From Eumeta japonica (taxonomy: Eukaryota; Arthropoda; Insecta; Lepidoptera; Psychidae), in NCBI GenBank assembly GCA_005406025.1, contig BGZK01000180.1, positions 372,001 through 436,000 on the forward strand: a stretch of DNA of 64,000 nucleotides. The letters run 5' to 3'. The notes below the pieces were generated by a model that worked only from the letters and a program-made list of their open reading frames with translations, searched no databases and was not told the DNA's origin. Shown here one piece after another: positions 35,201 to 47,269 of this stretch. The position numbers were made by a program, and so were the translations under genes. Position 1 is the first letter of the stretch. Each line of letters begins with the position of its first letter.

Positions 35201-38200
35201 TTTTATGTTGGTCACAATTGAATTTCAAAAACAATTATAACTGAAAACAAATTTAGTTCTGTACGATTCCACGAATGTTTTAAACCCTCTAATATTCAGC
35301 ACACAGTAATCAATATCATTAGTCTTTCTATTGGTCATTATAAATATCATTAGTTTTCTGTATTATTGCGTACGAAGTATCTGTCTCAGAAAATCTTAGT
35401 TATCAAAAACACTAATAGATGTTGTGATTAAATAATAAGTTAACAGCATGATATTTTTTACGAGTTATACTTGTTTATCATTTAGAGATATATATGTATG
35501 CGACTACAATTTATGCTCAGCTTATTTTCATCTACCAGTTGCATACGCCTGGTTCTAGCCATTATCCACCTGTGTCGCTGGCGATATTTAAATTTTGCAA
35601 TACACTTTTTTTTGTATGACTTGAACCCAAAAAGATAAAATAATTTACTACATCCACACCGATGTAGATGTAATGAATTCCTTTGTCTTTTATATCGTCT
35701 ATCTAGCTGTAAGCCTAGATTGCGATCTAGGCCTGTTTTTGATTTTAATTCTGGTTCTACTTTGGGGTGCGCTATAAAATTCCCTCTCGTTTCTGGTCCT
35801 CTTACCAGCCAGTCTCGACCGCGTCCTAGATTCTGTCATACTTTCTGTACTGATTCTGGTTCCACTTTCGATTTCAATTTCAGTCGCATTCTCTATTGCG
35901 GTGGATTCTTTAGGTCCTGCCGCTGATCCTTACCCTCCCTTAAGACTTGTTGTTAAAGATACAAACAAAGAGCAAGTCAGTCATTTCATCCATATTTTAT
36001 ATAACTTAATGTTTGACAAACGCACATTCTTGTTGTACGCCAAACTGATCAAGATTGAATGAGTAGTTGTTTAGTTGTAAGAGGATAGACAGACAATATT
36101 TTTAAAAATTATAAATAAAGATAGATGCGTCATGAAATGAATACTTTTGACTAACGAAGTTTGAAAAAACACGTATGTACAGACAGAGCCTGTAGATTTA
36201 TTTGTGGCTATAGATTGAATACGGGATATGTGAACATATATTTGATGTTAATATTGTACGGGAAATCTTGTTGACCACTAATCTGACGATATTTTTTTTC
36301 AGAAACTCTAAGAAAATGGCCTCCCGCACCAAATACTGATAGATATTGCCAAAAACGATACAATCTTGGGAAACCACATGAAAAGGCGACGAAAGACGTT
36401 TACGTAAGTGAACAACAACTAAGGTTATTGTTAGTGGCAAATGAGCAAAATTTTTTTAATAACACTTTTTTTTTTTATAATTCTTTTAAACATTTTAGAA
36501 TGTTTAATAATGATAAGTCATTTTATTTGATAAAACGAATCATGATTTTGTTATACGTAAACATTTAATGCATTTCTAGCTCGAGGAAGGTTCGGTGGTG
36601 GTAATACCAGTTTGGCCAATACACTACGATCCCAAGTACTACCCGGATCCGCATCGCTTCGATCCGGAGAGGTTCTCTGATGAAAATAAACATAACATCA
36701 ACCCCTTCACTTATTTGCCTTTCGGGGTCGGGCCCAGGAACTGTATAGGTGAGTTTTATGTACGAATTTTGTGCAATTGTGTGAGTTAAGTGAAAGTACA
36801 TAATATATTTAAGTGAACATAAATCGGTTACAAGTTTTCAAAATTAAAAATTGTGTTACCAAACTTTACTTGTGTTGAAGTGAAGAGACCTTCTTTACGC
36901 TAATATACGTTCCATTTAAGAATTAAAACAACAATATTCATACAACACTTATTCAACATTTAAATGTATTACATACAATAATAATTAATTAAGATATATT
37001 TAGTACACACCGATGACTGCCCTGCATACAGGATTAAGCGGTTTTTTTTACAGCCATTGTAAGATGACTCACCAAAGAGGAATGCTTATATATTAATTCT
37101 AATGTATACTAACAATAAAATTAATTATACAATTTAGTCCTATTTTAAAAGTGCCAGACAAACCAAGAAAGACCTATTACATAATAGTAAATTAATTTAA
37201 AATATAGTTTAATATGAAAATAGATTCGAATTCTATCAATAATATTTGACATGAAAATGATATTTCTATTTCATAACAGACCTAAAAAACAAACACTTAA
37301 TGGTGATTAGTTGTTTCACTAAATGTCATGAAATTCTGGTTTACTACAATAATATATCATATACAATAGTTTATTTCAAAATATAAGGGACGAAATATAA
37401 AAAAAAGTTATAAAACTTAGAAGAAACATTGATGAAACATAGTACTTAGAAGAAACACAACCTATTATTGAAGAGGCGAACAAATGAAGACTGGCTACTA
37501 AGTCCTGAGCTGGCAGTCAAACCGAGGCTTTCGTCACCTGCGCTATGCCTACAATGACAGAATATTTGGGCATATTTTGACAGATTATTATAGGACAGCA
37601 GCTATTAGTTTTGAATAAATGTTCAAAACCAAACAGAATCCTTGATTTGTCATTGGTTATTTTCTCTTTTCTGTGCTCAGTGCTGTCTGATTTTATATAT
37701 GCACTTGAAATGCGTCATAAACGGTTATTTTCAACATTAATATTACCACTATTCCAAATGCTGATTAACCATTAGAAGAATGGGCAAGAAATTTAAGATT
37801 TGCTCTTTTTTACTCATCGATGCAAAATATTGAATAATTAATAATTTAGTACATCACCTAGTAATAGCATGAAGCAACCTGATAGCCGAGCAGTTTAATC
37901 CCATGGGTTTTTTCACTAAGATATACAGATACGAAATAATAGCCCTTGCCATTTAACTTTCTTTTAACTAAACGATTAAATACATAAAATGGCAAATTTT
38001 CAATTTCAGCTGGGATCTTATTACAAAAGCGTACACATTGCCCCTTAAATGATTTCTTAAATTTGATTAGACGGGTTTTATGAGCAGCAAGATCGTTGTT
38101 ATGTCTAGTGTTAATGTTATGGATGTCGCTCCTTTTTTGGAACGATTCTACATGTCTCTTGACATGTACGAGGTTTTCGTATATTATGTATTGTGATCCT

Positions 38201-40774
38201 AAAGTATGGATATTAATTTCTTTAAATTTTTCTCTCCAATGTCAATGATTTGGGACCAATGTCCCAAATCATAAACAATACAAATAGCTCACTTTTGCAG
38301 CACGAACATTGTGTTAATATCGTCTGGTGATCCTATAACAATATTCTATAGGCCATGGGGCTATGAAAAAAACTGAAATAAATTGGCCTCGCGGTGCTTT
38401 CATCTGTAAGTCGCCGATTTTTTTTCACTGCACACGCTGAAGAACTAAGCCTTTTCGCCGTTCTGGTAATATACGTATTCCTACACAATGTAACATCTAA
38501 AGTGAGACTTAGGAATAAGGTCGTGTCCACAATATCCAGTATCTTGTTTTTGACCATTACGTTTGCGTTGACCGGTTTAGCACTAGCCAAGAAAAAATTA
38601 TCAAGTTTTGTTTACCTCCCATTGAGAAGAAGATTATTAATACTAAATTACTCAACTATTGCGGAGATGTTATTTTTCACGTCAAAACCTGGTTGTTATC
38701 TATTAATCTTAAAAAGTAAAGTATCATCAGCAAACAATCTCATGTCCATTTTTAACAAGATATGGTAGATCATTAATGTAAATTAGGAATAGAAATGGTC
38801 CAAGAACTGAACCTGCGGCTAAACTATATTGACTTTAGAACCCCATAACCTTTCACCATAAACATCAATTCTTTGAATTCTACTTCTTAAATAAGACTCT
38901 AGAAGTGCAGATGATCGAGCCTTGACACCGTAATGATGTAGTTTCGATCAATGTGTCATGATAAACGCAATTACAAACCTTGAGAAAATCACAAAAGACA
39001 CCAATTGTGTCCCGTGAATGCTCCCAGGCATCTAAAATCTGTTAATTAAGCTCAACACCGGCTTCAGTTGTTGAGCGACCCTTTGTGAATTTGTGAATTT
39101 GAATTGTTTAACGTTCCTCAAATCATTATTATAAAAATAGCGCAATAATTGATTTAAAATAAGCTTTTCAAACATTTTGTTGTGTGTCGGTAGTGTTGAT
39201 ATCGGTTTAAACTTATAAGGGTCAAATGTACTATCGGATTGAAATAATGGAATAACCTTATTTCGCTTCATTAGATCAGGAAACACATCACAATCAACGC
39301 AATCATTAAAAATCGCTACTAAGCATGGATCAATACAGTCCATTACTGTGTTTGTTATTTTTAAAGAAAGGCCATAAAGATTAGCAATTTTTTTTGTCAT
39401 TTTTATATATTTGAATGTTTTAATAAAGTCATTGTAGTCGACATGAGTAAATTCAAATATAATGTCACAAGTATCAACGTTTCGTTTCAACAGAGATTCA
39501 GCAAGACTGAACGATGATTTTAGAGATTGTGTAGTTTAAACTGGAATGCTAGCAAATATTTTTTTAAAAGCAAAAGCAATTTCTTTGTATTTGTTTAAAA
39601 TTTTGTCATCAATTTTATCATCAATTGAAATTCTCTATGATGGTGTGTATGTTTTCTAGCTTCAATATTGATTATATTCCAATTAGTATTTATCGTATCA
39701 GTGCTAGTTTTTATTTTATTTGTGACAAACATAGATTTTACGGCTGCACATAGACGCTTAAATACCTTGGAATAATTTCTTATTAATTGACAAAAAATAA
39801 TCGAAATGTTATACGAGTTTTCCTCATAAAGTGCGAATAATCTACGCCAGCTATTATGAATGCTCACTGTCACCAAATGACTAAATGATAAAGTATTATT
39901 AACATTATTATTTTTTTATTTAAGAACATTTCTGATTTCATACTTGGTTATAGTCAATAGTGAACCATATAATTTATTAGGGTCCTTACAATATGACAAG
40001 TTAAACAATTTTATTTAGAACGTTGTTTCTAAACTGCTCAAGACGACTAATGTTCACAGGCATAATTTAGATCTTACGTTTTACATATTTTTAGAATTAA
40101 TCTCAAACGCAACCAGCTGTCCACAATGGTCAGATGATAATTTATTTATGACTACTAGTTCTATATTCTTTTTTTTCAATTATCTGGGCTGGGTCTTTGC
40201 TGATCTGTCGTATTATTTTCATAATAACCATTATAAAATATTGTAATTTATGGATTGAACTGAGCCCCAATATAAAATTTTGGTTTTCTAATGTAAATGC
40301 CTCATTCTTCATTGGTATAAACTTTTGACTTGAAACTAAAAGTATGTGGAGTTATCTCCTTGGAGTAAGTAAAGCACCGGAAAAGGATTCAGCTGTAAGT
40401 CGCAGCAGCGTTCCGGTTGTAGGGAGGATGAACATGCTGTATATGGTTTTAAATTTCATTAATATTCTATCTACATGACAACCAAATTACAGCTATTCAT
40501 AAATTCCAGTTAATTATGTTATAAAATTACTATAAATATTTCGAAACTTAAATGTATTGTATAAAAAAACGAAATCTGAATGAAAATTTTGTTTGTAGGT
40601 TCTCGTTTCGCTATCATCGAAGTCAAAGCCATGGTGTTCGACCTGCTGAGGCACTTCGAGCTGTCGCCGGCGCCCAAGACCCGCGTACCAGCTAAGCTGG
40701 ATCCTTCTCAGTTCGCGATGCGTTTTCTAGGAGGACACTGGATTAGGATAAAGCCTAGAGATGTTAAAGCATAG
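29072..40774 (+). CDS. CYP9A: Complete CYP9A cytochrome P450, nine coding exons
   Basis: Exons: 29072-29271, 31319-31479, 32771-32902, 33042-33380, 33458-33550, 33637-33858, 36303-36403, 36580-36748, 40599-40774. They sum to 1593 nt, 530 residues, the usual CYP9A length, with all introns GT/AG and all phases consistent. Seen: N-terminal anchor (residues 3-18), hinge LPPVPVLGN (33-41), C-helix WRDMR (124-128), I-helix AGFDTVS (325-331), ETLR (383-386), DPERF (444-448), heme loop PFGVGPRNCIG with ligand Cys471. Family knowledge: ER-bound, NADPH-P450 reductase-dependent monooxygenase; CYP9A enzymes of moths oxidise plant allelochemicals and pyrethroids, and are often inducible. The substrate here is unknown. 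An alternative ATG at 29,051 is in frame, but the acceptor-like site between the two ATGs and the third gene favour 29,072. It lacks one intron present in the third gene. Confidence 0.94.
31319..31479 (+). CDS. CYP9A: Intact CYP9A exon 2
   Basis: 161 nt coding RFVGNYEF, IRDPELIRLIGIKDF and KSLFGL, the beta-1/B-helix region typical of CYP3-clan insect P450s. Confidence 0.92.
31480..32770. other. Intron 2 of the intact CYP9A
   Basis: About 1.3 kb with moderately GC-rich patches. Several short frames on the minus strand lack domain signatures. No counterpart survives in the broken copy. Confidence 0.4.
32771..32902 (+). CDS. CYP9A: Intact CYP9A exon 3: C helix
   Basis: 132 nt coding GDAWRDMRATLSPAFTGSKL. 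Trp124 and Arg128 of WxxxR contact the heme propionate in this family. Confidence 0.92.
33042..33380 (+). CDS. CYP9A: Intact CYP9A exon 4 (fused equivalent of exons 4+5 of the third gene)
   Basis: 339 nt read without interruption across the point where the third gene has an intron (after codon LSK/VNK). The lengths agree exactly: 203 + 136 = 339. Confidence 0.92.
33458..33550 (+). CDS. CYP9A: Intact CYP9A exon 5
   Basis: 93 nt, GTLKHENIKDEKDAGFSTVE and onward, the loop before the I helix. Confidence 0.9.
33637..33858 (+). CDS. CYP9A: Intact CYP9A exon 6: I helix
   Basis: 222 nt. FFFAGFDTVSTA carries the acid-alcohol pair (Asp328, Thr329) used in oxygen activation; the J helix follows. Confidence 0.93.
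33900..34720. mobile_element. Unclassified GC-richer insertion in intron 6
   Basis: A run of T tracts (34,011-34,050) is followed by GC-rich sequence including CGCCCGGGCACACGG. It looks like lepidopteran transposon or LINE 5' DNA, but no coding motif was recognised, so the class stays open. Confidence 0.35.
35690..35935. repeat. GATCC-style degenerate repeat in intron 6
   Basis: Units such as GATTTTAATTCTGGTTC and CTGATTCTGGTTCC alternate. It is the same family style as 1695, 15,540 and 23,838. Confidence 0.45.
36303..36403 (+). CDS. CYP9A: Intact CYP9A exon 7: K helix
   Basis: 101 nt. ETLRKWPP provides the ExxR pair. Confidence 0.93.
36580..36748 (+). CDS. CYP9A: Intact CYP9A exon 8: PERF and heme loop
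   Basis: 169 nt ending inside Gly473, just after the heme-ligand Cys471. Confidence 0.94.
37745..40185 (-). mobile_element. Decayed LINE (Jockey/CR1-type) in the last CYP9A intron
   Basis: On the minus strand: a linker fragment (39,595-39,876, FKRLCAAVKSMFVTNKI), the RT N-terminus (39,032-39,490: VFPDLMKRNKVIPLF, FKPISTLPTHNKMFEKLI), an RT active-site remnant reading FADDT near 38,720, and a C-terminal tail (FKGQCVRFCNKIPAEI, about 38,030). Frames are broken by stops and shifts. The broken P450 copy lacks this insert, so it arrived after the block duplication or was lost there. Confidence 0.75.
40599..40774 (+). CDS. CYP9A: Intact CYP9A terminal exon
   Basis: 176 nt including TAG, coding the L helix and C-terminus. 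It is separated from exon 8 by 3.85 kb, mostly because a LINE sits in the intron. Confidence 0.93.
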
Positions 40775-42780
40775 TGACGTACGACATTTACATTTGTAAA
40801 ATATTTTGATCTTGATTGTTAAGTTGATCGTTTTCAATTTATACATTAGCTATATGGCAGGTTAATATTATGTCATATCAATTGTGTTTCTTCAATTTTT
40901 TCTTTTTAAATCTGTAACTTCGAAATTGGTACAATATAAATTTATTTATATAAAATGTATCCAAATAACCATTCATTACAAACAAAGGTAGCATTATAAT
41001 TATTAAAGGTTTCAAATAGTATTTAAACATAAATTGTGTCAATAAAAATAAAAAAAAAACCCGGAATTAAAATAAAGAAAAATATAAACCACGGTTTTCT
41101 TCTATGCGCATTCTTCAATAATTATAAAATTTAAGTCCAATGGTAACAATACGTTTGTATCAATGATATTATAACACCAGAATTTTAAGGATTGCACCTA
41201 ATTTATTTCTGAATTATCAAGTTCTTTAAATGAGAAATGAAAATAGATTTTTGATATTTATAACTAAGGTACATTTTCGAGTCTGTTGATTAATTGATTA
41301 CATAAGTTAATAAATGATAAATAAAAATGTATGGGACACATATAGTTATTTATTGACGCTGATGGACGAATGACCTTCGCGTTGTTGACATCACTTTAAG
41401 ATTCCTAACAATATGACCCTGAGGTCAATTTGTAGTTTGGTCACGAGATCAGATTGTCTTAATTTACCAAATCAAATTACTTGTACTATAAATAGCAAGC
41501 ATATCGTAGCAAATTATGTTTTTAGTTCTTTACTTTCGAATGAGTTTCGATCATTTGAAGCGGTTATATACATTTTTGTATAGACCAGTAATATAACAAC
41601 AGAATCAAATAATCATTAAAAATAAAACTTCATTGATTTTATGATTTTCTAACAAATCAAACTTTGTCCGTTTTAAGCTATTTAGATGCTGTTTAGCGAT
41701 TAAATATTAAGGTCTGTTAAAGAAAAACGGAATATGACCTGTACGAGAATTGATTGACGGACTCTCTTAGCGTTTTGGATGTTTAATATACACGTTTCTT
41801 TTACTCTATGGATTTGTGCATCAAGCTTCTTTTAAATTTTTAATTTCTTCTTGAGTACAATTGTAGAACTTTTTGTCTTATAATCAGTATTTGGTTTGTT
41901 TATCTAAGAGATGACCATAGGCTATTTGTGGCATTCGCGAAAATCACAGTAGGTTAATTTCGAAAAATTCTTTTTGATATTGAATAAAAAAGATATCGAG
42001 TGAAACTTTCTGAACGTAGAGGTAATGGGCATTATTCAAGGAAGTGACGTAGGATTTCTATATTTACTTGACGAAAATAATGACAATTCTCAGAAATTAA
42101 TCTTATTTTATATGATTTTATTTTGAAACATTAACATTATCTTTAATTTTCATTTGAGTTTTTAGTTATGTTATTGACAATACCATTGTTGACTTGAGAA
42201 TAAGGCAAATAATTAATTACTTAATTATTACTAATCTGACAATTTGTTTTGTTTTTATTAATTAGAACAAAACAAAAAAAAAAAAAAAAAAAGCTAAAAA
42301 AAACAATACCAATCGTAGTACTAAGAATTATATTCGTAACTTTAACTAGTAGACGAAATTATTTTGTGGTAACATATTTAGTATTATCGGGAAAAAAATG
42401 TTACCATGTATACTTTGGCATATTTAAATACGTAGCACTTAATTCAACAGAGAGCTAAATTGTGATCTATATCATTCGTTTATCACAATTTGCTTATGAA
42501 TATTATTGATGCAAACGATATGTAAGCCCCTTTTTCATTTTTTTATATAATTGTTGGATTTAGAACGGTAAATTACGAAATAGAATTTACGCAGCCATTT
42601 GAAGTGCAATTTTAAAAGATTTAGCAATAAATATACTGAAGGGACGGGATATGGAAATGAACATTGGAGTATTATCTTGTATAAAATTCTCTTTTCATGG
42701 ACCATGCAAATGATTTTTCTAGCCAAGTCCTTATTAATTCTCACTTGTACATGCTTCTATGCGCCCCACGTCTTTTTAGT
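40775..42780. other. 3' flank of the intact CYP9A
   Basis: AATAAA at 41,041-41,046 is the likely poly(A) signal, giving a 3' UTR of about 270-300 nt. The rest aligns with 5501-7480 and 9990-10,800 of block A, skipping the mariner, the dispersed repeat and the hAT there. No gene. Confidence 0.5.
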
Positions 42781-42820
42781 CTGTAAATGAAAGCTCCAAA
42801 TTTGGAGCTTTCATTTACAG
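42781..42820. repeat. Perfect 40-bp palindrome
   Basis: CTGTAAATGAAAGCTCCAAA is followed immediately by its exact reverse complement, with no loop. Confidence 0.95.
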
Positions 42821-42823
42821 CTT

Positions 42824-42862
42824 CAGCTTTTTGAATAATAATAATTATTATTCAAAAAGCTG
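42824..42862. repeat. Perfect 39-bp palindrome
   Basis: CAGCTTTTTGAATAATAAT, a central A, then the exact reverse complement. It lies three bases after the first palindrome. The block A counterpart near 10,810-10,850 has neither. Confidence 0.95.
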
Positions 42863-43480
42863 ACGTAACGATAGAAAGGGCCTCTCGGCGTCCGACTCGA
42901 CGAAATGACTGCATTCACCTCGCACGACGTCTCACCAGAAAGACGAATCTTTAAAGGAATCAGATTTGTGTCTTTATTATTCTCAAGTTTTTGGTTTATT
43001 ATTATTATTTATTATAAATAGTATTAAAAACAAAAATGTGTGTTTCGAAATTCTCTATTTGTGAATTCTAGATTTTATTGTACTTTTTGATTTTTAATTT
43101 CGTTTTTGGTCATTAATTTAGGTATGTGTTAATATCGTTTAGCAAATTTCTATCCTTTTCAAATCTCTCATTGCGTCTTTACTGCATAATTACTTTTCTG
43201 TAAATTTTTGCCTGTGCAGCTGCTCAGTACGCAGTCCTACGCAACTTAATAATACATGCCTCTGGTCCGCGTCAAATAGTCTGTAGCCTAAATACACCGC
43301 AGCATGGTCAACAGTATTACTTTAAATCTTACGGACTGTACAGGCTCGCGACAAAAGCAATATGAACTGATGGTATATAATTCATATTGGAAAATTCTAA
43401 ATTCTCGTTAATTAAGCCACAAATTATTTATCATATATTTATTCTTTTTCGAAACATATTCCGTCACTGTTTACACAATT
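42863..43480. other. Gene-free part of block B
   Basis: Aligns with about 10,850-11,530 of block A. No conserved frame. Confidence 0.45.
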
Positions 43481-43489
43481 TTGCATTCT

Positions 43490-43860
43490 TTGGAACTAAC
43501 GTAGAAAGCACTTGGCCCTGGCTTCCTTAGGAACGTCTTCAATGACCTCTTGGATGTTCCAATGAGTTGTCGTACAGTATGAATATTAGTTTCAGTAACT
43601 GTAGTCGCCAGCCGACCTGCACGTGAATTAGCAAAGAGGTGATCAAGTCCTCGTCCGAATTCACTGAACCAGGAATACACAAAGCTACGAGATGGAGCTT
43701 CGCCACCAAATGCCGATTGATGTCTCTGGCAACTTCGTCCGATTTTGATAATGTTTGTTGGTGTGATATCAGTTAGATCCACGTTGTGATATTTCATAGG
43801 GTGTATTGTAATAAGTAGGTTAAGTGGGTGGCACGCGAGGCGTCCGGCCTCCATGCTGGG
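43490..43860 (-). mobile_element. Mariner transposase N-terminal fragment (block B copy)
   Basis: A 127-codon frame contains SFVYSWFSEFGRGLDHLF and TVTETNIHTVRQLI, matching the helix-turn-helix region of mariner transposases (TVYNWFSEFNRGR-like, then a linker with NIDAVRELI). The start and the catalytic domain are missing. The paralogous stretch in block A (11,540-11,870) is more decayed. Confidence 0.6.
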
Positions 43861-43869
43861 GTTACGCGA

Positions 43870-44800
43870 ACGTCAACTCGATGTCGACGAATTTGAAATG
43901 ATGGAATGTCATTCAATTCGGTAAACAAAGATAGAGAGATAGTGTGTGTCTAAGAAAAGAAATGAACTTTGAGTGTAATAAAAATGAGAGGAGTTGGATG
44001 GAATTAATGCTGTAGTGAAGTCGTATATATCACTGGAATATATTTGAGAAGGAAACAAATAAACATAGTTCATATCCCTACCGCCGGTTTATTGGAGATC
44101 TTGAGTATCGAAAATGTGAAACCACTAGAGTTACAGTAGTTTTACGACTCTAGTTTTATCCACCTTTAGTTTTATCCACCCTAATGTTATACTTTTAAAC
44201 TTTCACTTGAGTGGTGTACCGCTAATAACGTATCGTTTTTATATATCTTCCGTCACACATTTTTCGATGCGATACAGAGACCTTTAAATAAAAAAGAAAA
44301 GATATTATACAATATTTGAATTAGGTATCAAACTTCAAGAAAAGGAGCCCAATTACAAAGTATCTGTTTCATTTAACATCAACAAACCCTCAAGACTAAC
44401 GTATTTGGTAGACGTTATTCCTTTCGTATCAGAACGAATAAGCTGGAGGGCCACATTTATTATTCAAGCCTAAGATTAATACCTGAAAACTAAAATAAAA
44501 TCATTGGATTTGCAATCGCGTGAGTATAAGTAGTTATATCAGTCAGTATAAGTAGCCAGAAAACGTATAAGTAAATAGTAGGCAGGTACCTCTACAGGAT
44601 CAGGACTGAAAAGTTGGAAGGCAATGTCAAATGCCTTTAATGATTTAAGTGAAATAAAAATCATCAGATTCTTAAGGTAATGGTAAACAGGGCCCATGCA
44701 ACTACAGGACTAAGAAGATGGAAGTCACAATAAGTGATGCAGGTTTTGCTTGTGATCTATACTTAATTAAGAAGATGATTAGATTCTTAAGTTTAGGCAG
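43870..44800. other. End of block B, no gene
   Basis: At 44,570-44,760 it repeats twice a motif (CAGGACTGAAAAGTTGGAAG / CAGGACTAAGAAGATGGAAG) that also ends block A near 11,890. No coding signal. Confidence 0.4.
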
Positions 44801-44993
44801 TGGCTAGCATATCAATTTGAGCTAAGGTAGGCACGAAATAGCTAAATCTTATATAAGCTTCAGATATTTTTTGTCACGTATATTTGAAACTACAAAAACA
44901 CTTAGGCAATAAAGTCGTGTTTTATCGCAGGTCGTCGTTGCGTTTTTTTACACACATTAGATGTCCAAGTAATCGATAGAATTAATTACAAAG

Positions 44994-45025
44994 TATAAAA
45001 GAGCAAATGTTTGCTTTGAGTCAGT
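44994..45025 (+). promoter_or_regulatory. Candidate core promoter: TATA box plus initiator
   Basis: TATAAAAG at 44,994 and TCAGT at 45,021-45,025 give a TATA-to-+1 distance of 29 bases. It lies about 6.95 kb upstream of the third CYP9A gene and on the same strand, an arrangement parallel to 22,189. It sits next to hAT debris, so a transposon-derived or chance promoter must be considered. Confidence 0.4.
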
Positions 45026-45135
45026 TCCAACAATATAGTATTTATACGTCAAAACTAACATCTTTCTCAAAATATATCTTCAAACATTTTGAATCGGTCA
45101 ACAGTTCTTTTTCAATAGAAATCATAGACAGTTCG
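45023..45135 (+). other. Possible non-coding first exon of the third CYP9A
   Basis: 113 nt from the presumed +1 to the donor GTTCG|GTAAGC. The matching acceptor would be CTCTCAG|GA before the ATG at 51,983. Alternative: a nearer weak start with TCTAAAAT at 51,912 and TCAGT at 51,938. Confidence 0.3.
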
Positions 45136-45170
45136 GTAAGCCGTTGTTTTTCTTGCGTATTGCGTAAATA

Positions 45171-45900
45171 TTAGTAAGGATGTAAGCGTTTTGAGTATGA
45201 AAATGATAGTTTGGTAAAGGCGCTAGTTGTGCAAACGGCGACAATCAGCTTGGCCAGATGCGAAACTTGGAAAAACATTGTTCTTAATTTATTTTTTAGA
45301 TACAAATGTTTTATTACCACACAAACATTGAGATTATGAAATTGAGACAATTTGTATTTTCGTTTTAATTCGTTTTTCAAACGATCTAAATGAAAATTGT
45401 GGGCACTGAAATATTTACAAAATCATTGAACAAAGTAAAAACGATACAGAATCTAAAAAAAATTCATAAGATTCCAAAATCTTTGAACTTTTCGGTCTCA
45501 CAACTCACTAAGATCATTATTTACTATTTGAATAAATATAGGCTTGTAGTGGTTTTGATGTCTTCTATATTTCGTTTTCTTTTACATCGATCACAAGTGC
45601 TCATAATATTATTATAAATATGCAAAAATTTTGATGCAAAAGTTTATAAGAATATTTCAAACTCTTTAATTTTCTGCATGCAATAGGTTATATGTTTAAA
45701 AAATCAATTTTTTCGGGAAGTTTATTTTTATTTTTTTTATAAAACATGGTTTGATATGAGTTGTATTTAATGCTTAAAATAATAATCATTCTAACCCTTA
45801 TACAAGGTACACAAATTTTAGTCAAAAGTTAAAAATCGCTTTTCCAACCGAATATACTTTTCCTTTAATGGACATATAATTTAATTTCATTTCCTTTAAT
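45171..45900 (-). mobile_element. hAT remnant with C-terminal dimerisation motif
   Basis: At 45,171-45,380 the minus strand reads VSHLAKLIVAVCTTSAFTKL followed by SFSYSKRLHPY. This corresponds to the hAT C-terminal signature (LARLxLxxPATSASxERSFSxLKRI). Upstream frames are broken. 45,560-45,700 resembles 8340-8500 in block A, where the catalytic part of the same element survives. Confidence 0.6.
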
Positions 45901-46259
45901 GGCGTATTCACTTAACAAGCAGCTTATGGTCAAGCACTCGGAGTAAATCTAAATAACTAGGCAATCACATTAAAAACATCATAAGCTCAGGTAGATCTTT
46001 GTGTTTGTGATTTTTTAGTCTTTGTGATCGTAAAACAAAACCAAAGTTCATTAAACGCAGCGGTGTAATCAAAATTAAGAAGCAGAAACAATGTAAATAG
46101 ACGTAGCGTGATAAAGCAGTAGATCACTGGCTCATGAGACCAACGTGTTTCTGGGTGCCTCTGCGCGCACCTCCCGCCGCTCATCCCTTTGTTGACTTCC
46201 GGTAAAAAGTTTTTATCTCTACTATTCGAAGATTTGAATTTCATCACCTTTAAAGACAG

Positions 46260-47265
46260 ATTTCAAGGAAAAATGGCCTCTTAATCAATTTTTTTTTGTT
46301 ACTGCATACACTCAGTGTACCTTTAAGTTTATAAAATTAGCCTACAACCATAAATCATGTCTAAGTAATTTTTAGATTTAGTTAAAATTTCGTTTGGAAA
46401 GGTGATTTTTAACTCTTGAACTGAGTTTCTCAACTTTGTGTTAGAGTTAGGATAACAATTATTTTAGGCAATAAAGTACAACTCATAACAATCACATTGC
46501 AAAATTAAAAAAAGACAAACCAAAAAAAAATTTTTTTTGAAGGTGCTTGGATTTTTTAAATCCATTCTTGGTTGAATTTCTTAAAAGCATTGAAAAAATA
46601 TTTTGCTCGAAAACAAAAAAAAATAGCGAAACATAGATGCGGTATTTTTGAATACCCTTGGGTCTGAGGAATCTATATTTTTGGTTTTAACATCACTTTT
46701 TCGGCCAACGTTATTAATAGGGTAAGTAATAATCCTCTGCACTCAAAATATTTTATGATTGTGCACCTGCCAGGAGCGTTCATTGGTATGCAGCCAGGGA
46801 GCTTGGATACTATGGCGGTAACAGTGAAGGATTGCACCCTGAACAGTTCAGTTTAGTTTAGATTAGTCCCTTGTCAATAAATACAGGAATAAGTTTCTAC
46901 TTTTTATTGGAAATTGTAGGTGAGGTTTATGCACAAAGTTTACCGAACTTTGATTTATCGAATCATTGTCGAAGTTTGTATATATGCTTTTGTTTACAAA
47001 TACAAACGATAGTGTTACACAGACAGCGGATGTACAAACATATAATTTGTGCGACGTAAATTTGTTTATATTAACAATCGGAGCAGTAAAAACTAAAGCG
47101 TGATTCAGTGAGCAACATTCTAGTGATTGTTGGAGCGTTTTGGTTTGTTTTTCTTTTATGTAAACATCGAACTTTTTAAATATAAATACATTAACTGTGA
47201 CTTGAAATAAAATATAAATAATGTGAATTTAAATAAAAAATAGAACGTAGTAACAGTCGCATTTT
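46260..47265. other. Spacer, no gene recognised
   Basis: AT-rich; frames up to about 60 codons without signatures. Confidence 0.3.
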
Positions 47266-47269
47266 CAAA

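Noticed and set aside
39595..39876. Independent minus-strand gene in the last CYP9A intron
   Set aside because: Its residues fit the linker between endonuclease and RT of the same decayed LINE, so it is part of that element.
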